Assembly: GCA_037389465.1 (NCBI GenBank)
Contig: JAZARR010000206.1
Span: forward strand, 620,001 to 684,000
Source of the DNA: Baylisascaris procyonis
Taxonomy: Eukaryota; Nematoda; Chromadorea; Rhabditida; Ascarididae
Reading direction: 5' to 3'
DNA: 64,000 nucleotides
Both the position numbers and the translations under genes were made by a program. The notes beneath the pieces are model-generated. The model saw only the letters and a program-made list of their open reading frames with translations, did no database searches and was not told the DNA's origin. The stretch's first letter is position 1; the number at the start of each line of letters is the position of its first letter. Positions 57,001-64,000 of the stretch are shown piece after piece.

Positions 57001-59945
57001 AGGGATCATTTTAGCCCCGTTTCATCCTTCAAGGGCACATCTGTTGGTTTTCCGAGAGAATAAGAGAAGGTGGCGGGAAAAGGAAGGGTAAGGGAATGAG
57101 AATGTGGTGAAGATATTAGAAGTCCTCGTTCATCAGTAGTCTTGTTTTTGTTAAGGTATCTGTGTATTTCGCCTTATACACACGTAGATGAGTGCAAGTG
57201 AGGTTCCACGAAGTGAGGCTCACTTAACTTCAGTTTTTAAAGGCCATGCTGGGGGGAGGGGGGGTTGCATAGGATTTATGGGCGGAAACTCCTTGATGTT
57301 CGCTAATTGCGCTGGGTGGATTACGGATTTATTGCCGGGCGCTGTCCGCCCACTTGCGAGAGCTAGTCGCAACGTTTTGTTTATTGCTTGATGTGATCAG
57401 AATAATGCAATCTACTATGATACAACACACTTGCAGAATGGCAACTCAGCTCTGCATGTGGCATCACGTTCAGATAATTGTCGTGACGCTTTGCGTGAAT
57501 TATTAGCGTGGCTTACGGAGTCAAGATTCGTCAATTTCCGTAACAACGATGGCAAAACACCATTGCATATCGCCGCCGAAAATTGTGCTGTCAAATGCAT
57601 TCGTGAACTTTTGAAGGTATCACTTGATCCACGATATCGTTGATTAAGAGCTAAGAAGACGAGGAAGCTTTGCATATGCAACTTAAGTCGTTGCTTGTTG
57701 TTATAGAATTTGAAGATGAGGTTTGACTAGTGTAAGTTTATAAAATGAGGTGGCAATGGACGTGAAGAATCCCCTGAGGTCAATTTCAAAAATGCGGCAA
57801 GAATTCACGCATTCGCATTTTAAGTGAGCCTTTGCAATCCCTGATGGCTAGAGTTGCTCATGTACTGCGTATGGTCTCCTTATTTCACTTTTCTTTCATA
57901 TTTTCTTATTTTTTTGAGTTCAGTTATCGAAGAGGTACGGATGTCTCTTTCAGCTATTTAGCATTCCTGCAGTACTTTATATCTTAGGACACTTCTCAAT
58001 ATGGAATGATTGAATTGAAGTTATAAAAGAATGGAACACTGTTAGTGTTTAATTTTGTAGCCGCAAATTCAGTGATAGGGGTTCATATTTGAGGTGTTTG
58101 TTTGTATTTTATCGATAAACTTTTTTTTGCATTAATTGTTTTGCAGAATGGCGCTGATATTAGAGTATGTGATTCACGAGGTTGGGACTGCCTCATGCTT
58201 ACAACAAAGGCTAACCCTCGCTCATGGCCTGTTCTCACACTTCTAATCAAGTAGTTACTTGTTTCCTCTTTTTTGGTTATATTTCTTTTTTATATTATAT
58301 GTCTGTACAGTGTATGCACTTCATCTACGCATCATAGTCCATGGGATGGGCAATAATCCGATATTTGTATCCCAATTTTGAAATACTCTTTCTGGTCACT
58401 TGAATGAATGAATATTCGCTGGGAATATTTCGAGTGAGCCGACTTTTTAAAGGAACGAGCAAAAAAAGAAGAACATCCTTAAACATATTTTTACTCGAAG
58501 CATAGTTCATAAAGTATGAAGAGGGAAAGAAAATTATAATGGAATGATGGAAATTCATTTAAAATATATCTTCCATGTTGAAGAACAGTGCTTAATTAAT
58601 GATTTGCGAGGCATTTTACTATGAATAACGTGTGGAATTTACAGTGGAAGGTTTAGCTAGCTATATGACTGTTCATAGTTCATTCCCTTTTGTTGTTTCT
58701 CTTGAGGCAAGGATAACCTTTCCGATAATAAAGGTTGATTTTAGATTATAAAAGAGCAGAATAATCCTGTGTATTTATTATCTTCTTTTATAAGTGATTT
58801 TCATTTACTAATGATCATTGATCGTTGATTTTTCAGACATTCACCGAATATGAATGGTTATTCACCAATAGATAATGTATCGACTCTCTCACTAGCACAA
58901 ACCTCAGGCAATGAACTTTTTGTAGCATATTTGAAGATGCATGGTGCAATGCTTCCCTTTGAGATCATCGATCAAGCTGCTAGAAGGTTCGCCGAGTTAT
59001 CTTTTTATTTCGTAATGACACTAAAATGTGTGAATATTGTTAATCATCTTATATTTTTTTGCATGTTTAAGCTACGAAGAAGCAAAAAGGGAATAAATGG
59101 GAGAGGAAACCTTTTAGTATTTCTACCGGTTTTTTTCTTTCTTCTTTGCTAATTTTCTTTAGTTTCTTAGGTCTTCGTTAATTTCTGAAATAAACGAATG
59201 GTAGCTGATGTTTTCATCTTCTCAACTTTCACTAGACGAATTTGATTGAAGCGATGGGTTTTTCATTGAAGCTGTAATTTCATTGCAAATTGAAGATATG
59301 GTTCATTTATGCAAATTAGAATAGTTTTATTGTTGATTTATTCTCGTGGTCTATTGCGTCGCCAAATGAATTTCCGTTATGAAACTACATTCCTATTTCG
59401 AATTTTGCCAACAATATTATCGTTGGAACGATAAAAATTTAAAGATAAGTATTGATTTGTTATATCAATATTAAAAGGACGCGTAACAAATTTTTTGTCA
59501 TGTTGTCTCGCGTTCCTTTATTTTGTGTTTGTAAATTTTGCATCGAGCAACAATGCGCTTTTTTGAGGATTCTAAAAAATTCCATGGAGGCATAAATTTA
59601 TGGAATTAGAGTCTTCTTCACTGAATAGAATTGGTAACCAGTATGTGATCAGTCGGTGAAGAGGGCTTTTTTTGCTTCACCCATCTCAATGAAAATTTTG
59701 TTTGAGCTCTTTTTTTTGTTGTTGTTGTAAATGCACGTATGAGTAAATGCACGGATGAATCACGTGATTTCAGAATCCAGCATTGGTATCGTAAGAAATT
59801 ATTCCTGCGTGGTTTACTACATCAACCGAATCGGAAAGGACTTCGAATACGACAAGTATGTGCATCGTTAGGTGCTGATATGCTTGAGGCTGGTGCACAA
59901 ATACCGCCGGTTTATTTTACAACAAGGAGATCGTTGTTTGCATAA
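47474..59945 (+). CDS. Ankyrin-repeat protein with C-terminal IQ motif, inversin/MLT-4-like
   Basis: Exons: 47474-47688, 48210-48267, 49257-49394, 50114-50280, 50933-51053, 51556-51687, 52295-52462, 52720-52757, 53251-53441, 53877-54028, 54954-55148, 55658-55864, 56838-56948, 57437-57616, 58147-58250, 58837-58986, 59774-59945. All phases agree: 832 residues. From residue 138 there are about 15-16 ankyrin repeats (e.g. NDSALHLACRGLEYKCVK, GRTAMHHAASRGISRQVAIL, GNTALHLAAKRDLPNTVKLL, GKTPLHIAAENCAVKCIREL), then an IQ-type helix AARRIQHWYRKKLFLRGLL. No membrane segment follows, so it is not a TRP channel. Ankyrin repeats plus IQ is the layout of inversin. Its nematode relative MLT-4 works with NEKL kinases in molting; orthology here is inferred. 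A cysteine-rich stretch (about 355-409) interrupts one repeat. The exon after 56948 needs a GC donor. The first three exons and the 38-base exon 8 are less certain. Confidence 0.85.
47944..48027. repeat. AT dinucleotide array
   Basis: About 84 bases of perfect TA repeat in the first intron of the ankyrin gene. Confidence 0.97.
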
Positions 59946-60281
59946 CGTTAAAGCGCGTCTCGTCGTTGAAGTATTGTTTGTAATCGTTTTGCACAAATGT
60001 GCAATTCTTATCAATTTATTACTTTTTAATCAATTTCTTTGTTAAATGCTTATGTCTTTCTCTACTATGTTTGCTTCTTCAAAATTAATTATGAGTTTCG
60101 ACATTGTTGACTCCCATGGCGATCTCTTTTGATTATAGATAATATGTGCATTTTCTTGAATACGCCTGCGAAGGGAAGAAAGGCAAGGAAAGAAAATTTT
60201 CAAGGAACTATATTTTTATGGGCGTTTAGAATTCTCAAAATTGTAGCATCGCCGTTTTTGAGGTTTTCTATCCAACATTTG

Positions 60282-60287
60282 AATAAA
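60282..60287 (+). terminator. Candidate poly(A) signal of the ankyrin gene
   Basis: AATAAA lies 337 bases after the stop codon. It is the first canonical signal found downstream. Confidence 0.3.
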
Positions 60288-60655
60288 AATTCAAATTTAA
60301 CCTGTGATTATCGCGAGCTATGTTATTGAGATGGTTGCTAACGCTTTTTTTGAGTGTCGTAACTAGCAACTTATCAGATTATCATATATTCTAGCTGTAA
60401 GCTTTCGACTTTTGTTTATTTCTTCTTTTTTTCTCATTTTTGATTGCTTATTTTTTGCATAAGTTGACACTATTACAAGCGGAAATCATCGGCCATTTGC
60501 AAAAACCGAAGTCTTTATTGTTGTTTTTTTTGTTTTGTTTTGTTTGAGCATTGTTGTTGCAGAAATTTTGCTTTGACAGCAATTGTTGTCTATAATCGAA
60601 GTTGCTTTTATATCGATATTTTTGTTGAGTCTCTGCTTTAAATGCATTTTAAAAT

Positions 60656-60660
<5 letters not shown>

Positions 60661-60706
<46 letters not shown>

Positions 60707-60722
60707 ACATATATATATATAT
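60661..60722. repeat. Interrupted AT dinucleotide array
   Basis: AT repeats broken once by GTATAC, downstream of the ankyrin gene. Confidence 0.95.
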
Positions 60723-63700
60723 CTTCATTTAAGAATTTTATAGAAAATTCTTGATGAGCACTCTTCGAAACAAACCTCGCTGTGCTTGGTGAATTTATTT
60801 ATTAACTTAGTAAGTATGGGAATTTATTCGCAGATTTTTTTATGAATGTTAGTTTTTTTTTTTGAATTTTTTACTATTGAATGCTGTTGCTAAGAAAAAA
60901 AAAATTCGACGTTACTAGTAATTAGCGCTTATAATGGGTGATCTGAATGATACAAAGGCATTCACATATAAATGAGGGATTAAAATACTCAGTGTTGTGA
61001 TATATCGTTATAAAGTGTATGCATTCGGCTCCAAAAATTGCCAACCTTTTATAAGAATGCAATCATATTGAATGAGGGACAAAGAATGCAGTCATATGCT
61101 GCTTCGCCTGAGGGCTTATTGCGATGGAGATATTTGCTTTTAGGTGTTTAATTCCGAATGGAATACATTTTCAACCGATTTTGACATTGTGAATTTGCAT
61201 TTTTTTTAATTAATGCAATTTTTTTCGAAAGTTTTTTTTTTATTACACAAAGCGGATTAGATCTGATAATCAGTTTGCGGTTTGCCAAAACGCCGATTGC
61301 ATTATCGATTAACTTATAAAATTGTTTATATCATAAATTAATATATCTTCGTTGATTTTCCTCTTGTAAATAGTCGATATTCTTGATCACTGTTTACCTA
61401 CATAATATGCGGAATTAGTGCGATTTTATAGTTTCGTTTGTTTGTTCTCATATGCTGAAATATTCACTAAGCATTTCATATTCATTGCTTTTTAGTGGAT
61501 TATTATGCATTAATGTGAAAGCCGGCTGTCTCATATGTCAATCAATATAACAAAAGTGTCCACATCACTCTTAGAGGACAATGTTGTATTGTTTTGTTGC
61601 TTTGAGAGACGATATAGGAGTATACAGGAGCACTAATGATCTATGAATGCGCTAAGCGTTTTATATCTGCTGCATTGTTGCATTGTCGGGAATGAGTCGT
61701 TTAATTTGTTAGACGGTTATAAATTCGAAGATTGCGCCTAGGAAATCAACAGATATGATTACTGGTAGTGATTGTTCGTTTCTGACAATCGAACTATATC
61801 AATGTCTTTTACTTTTAATTTTTCATTTGCAACGAGTACCGCATATCGTGAAGCATGTCATCTATATTAAGCGACCAAAGTAACCTATGGACTATCGATG
61901 GGTCAGGAATTTTCTCATTGACTTATTATGACGTTAGCGAAGAGATTCCATGAACAATAATCGGACTCCAGGAACCTTTTGTTGAGAAGGATGCATAAGT
62001 TTAGTTTTTCTGTGAGTGCGGAGGAAACTGAACTTTTTTTGAGAACTGAAAAAATTTTTTCTTTATTATGCTCCTCATTATAAAATGGAAGTTAATTTAG
62101 GCCACCCCACCCTCTTTCGTGGAAGGCTGTTTGAGCAACTACCTCTTTGAAATTGCCGATTTTGTTTTACGGAAATGGTTATGGTATTATAAATGTGATT
62201 GTCTTCTGTTATAGAAACTCAGTGTTGTTCCATTGCTGGAGGCACATTCCCCCCATGACCTGGTTTTTCGAAAGACTTTGCTGTGTTATTCTCACCTTCA
62301 GGTTCTGAAATTCGCAGTTCCCTTCCTTCCCCACCCCTCCCCCCTCCTCTGCCCGCAGTTTTCAGTATAGCCCTTTCCCTTTCAGAAAGTGGAATCGCGA
62401 TTAAAACATCGAAGGGACGTCGTTGTTCACTCTACAGGGAACAGCTGCTCAAAATTAATTTCCGATGTTTTCGTTAATTGAAGAAAACCGCATTTGTATC
62501 TTCCACTCGCCCAAAAGAATGGCCTTAATATACGAATCGATAATGGAGGGTTGATTAAAATGGCATTACAACTATGGGGCACTCTCTAATATCACTAATT
62601 GACACCTCGAGTGTATTCACAGTTTTGCCTATTCGCATCAACTAGTTGAATGTTAAAGCGTTTAGACATTACAGAACAAGCGAACAAACTTTTTTTCGAT
62701 TATTTGTAATTATATAACACAGATGTGAAATTTGCTTCTATATACAGGTGACTAGTCACTTCAATGATTGATTTCGAATTGATCGCTAAACGATATATGC
62801 AATCGTTCAGCACTTCAATAAAACGTTTGTTAGGAATGCACCGGAAAAGCATTGAACTATGTGCATCGATCGTATTTGATGCGCTATCACAACGATAATG
62901 CTAGTGAATTTCATTATATACTTCATCATATTGCCGTAGGGGATTTTATTGTTGCAAGTATATCGATAAGATTAAGGGATTGAATCTTTTTAATCAGTAC
63001 ATCATTAAAAAACAATTTATCTTGTAATTTGATGGATCAATTAAAGCAATACTATTCCACCTCTCATCTTTTGCAGTCCCTTTCATTCTGTAATTCAAAA
63101 CAACGGATCAGCACAGCGGTAAAATCAATCCTATATCTGCATCGTCGGTGCATTAGCGCCACCCTGTACCAATATTCGCTTATCCTCTACTCGTAGAAAT
63201 TAAAATCCGATAAGAGATTTTCATGTGGACAAGACAATGGAAGAATAGGAACTCATATTTTTTTTATTGTTCGTTCTCAAACCATGAAAAATAGTAATAG
63301 TCAGCTCCTCGCGCTCCTATCAAGTATTTTTTCGTTTCTCACAATTTTTTTAAATGATCATATGATTTTCCGTTGTTTATAATTTCTTATGGACATAGGA
63401 AAAAAAAAACGTAAAATTTCTTCAATTCCGCAAAAATATAAAAAGTGAGCAAAAATAAAAACTGAAGTTTGAAGTAAAGCATGAATTGGTGTCATCAATT
63501 AGGACTATTGAATTTTTCTTAGCCAATTTTCTTCAAAGGCAATCCTCTTTGTTTTATTTCTTATGGGCTTCAACGAGTGGATAATGGCATTCCAAAGGAA
63601 TTAATATCCTTTCAGAAAGGAATTATTTAAAAAGATAGGAAATTGAACGGGAAATTGTGAAAACTTTTTTTAAAAATAAATTTTCCTCCATTCTTCATGA

Positions 63701-64000
63701 AAAATTTCGAAAATATTTCATTCTATTTGAAAATTTTCAGCATCAATGATGAAATGCTAAAAGATTCCTTAAAATTCAACTCTGATAAAGGAAATTGGCT
63801 AATTACATAGCATGCAAATGAATAAATTGAAAGAAAAAAAATGACTATTTGAAGATCACCGTACTACAAAAATTGTTAATCATGCTAGATCAACACAACC
63901 AAAAATCGGCAACATAATAAACGAAAAAAAAAGGAAGCAATTCATAGCCATATTTAATCGATCAAGCAACCGTAGATGCAACAAAGATCGAAAAATCAAC

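Larger units (their letters stand above)
59946..64000. other. Right-end intergenic region, no gene recognised
   Basis: After the ankyrin stop I find no exon, tRNA or rRNA on either strand. It includes an AT array with an ATGTATAC interruption at 60661-60722 and pyrimidine-rich stretches near 62310-62370. It may hold introns or regulatory DNA of a gene beyond the edge. Confidence 0.5.

Noticed and set aside
47474..59945. TRPA1-type channel
   Set aside because: Ankyrin repeats alone suggested it, but the protein ends soon after an IQ motif and has no membrane segments.

Overview
The window is AT-rich eukaryotic DNA with short exons (mostly 60-280 bases) separated by long AT-rich introns. It most resembles a nematode chromosome. 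Three start codons lie within 3-22 bases of a strong 3' splice site and a fourth is near a weaker one, as expected for spliced-leader trans-splicing. One gene looks like the nematode 'snf' branch of SLC6 transporters, and another fits the inversin/MLT-4 ankyrin family. The species cannot be fixed from the sequence, and no other evidence was available.

Layout. (1) 796-5468, minus: the first seven coding exons of NAA15, the auxiliary subunit of the N-terminal acetyltransferase NatA; the rest runs off the left edge. (2) 5.5-12.3 kb: a divergent intergenic region with no recognised gene. (3) 12323-16942, plus: a complete six-exon WDR4, the non-catalytic subunit of the tRNA m7G46 methyltransferase. 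(4) 17.0-19.3 kb: unassigned coding-like segments, including two exons with matching phase. (5) 19845-34572, plus: a complete 19-exon SLC6 transporter of 963 residues with a 286-residue C-terminal tail. Its introns hold an LTR-like piece and a degenerate minisatellite. (6) 36.3-37.2 kb: a broken, truncated non-LTR retrotransposon end lying between two long TA arrays. (7) 37647-42197, minus: a six-exon gene for a predicted secreted protein of 236 residues, cysteine-free after the signal peptide, which I do not recognise. (8) 47474-59945, plus: a 17-exon gene for an 832-residue ankyrin-repeat protein ending in an IQ motif, inversin-like. (9) 60-64 kb: nothing recognised.

The exon models were built by hand. 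Protein similarity guided NAA15, WDR4, SLC6 and the ankyrin gene; only splice signals and reading phase guided the secreted protein. In all five models every exon joins the next in phase, which is the main support for the full structures. The genes do not form one pathway: NAA15 and WDR4 are housekeeping, while the SLC6, ankyrin and secreted-protein genes look lineage-specific or developmental. The points most worth a second look are the unrecognised secreted protein, the frequent T at position +3 of 5' splice sites (22 of 51), a predicted GC-AG intron, the altered ion- and substrate-site residues of the SLC6 protein, and the TA-flanked retrotransposon fragment.
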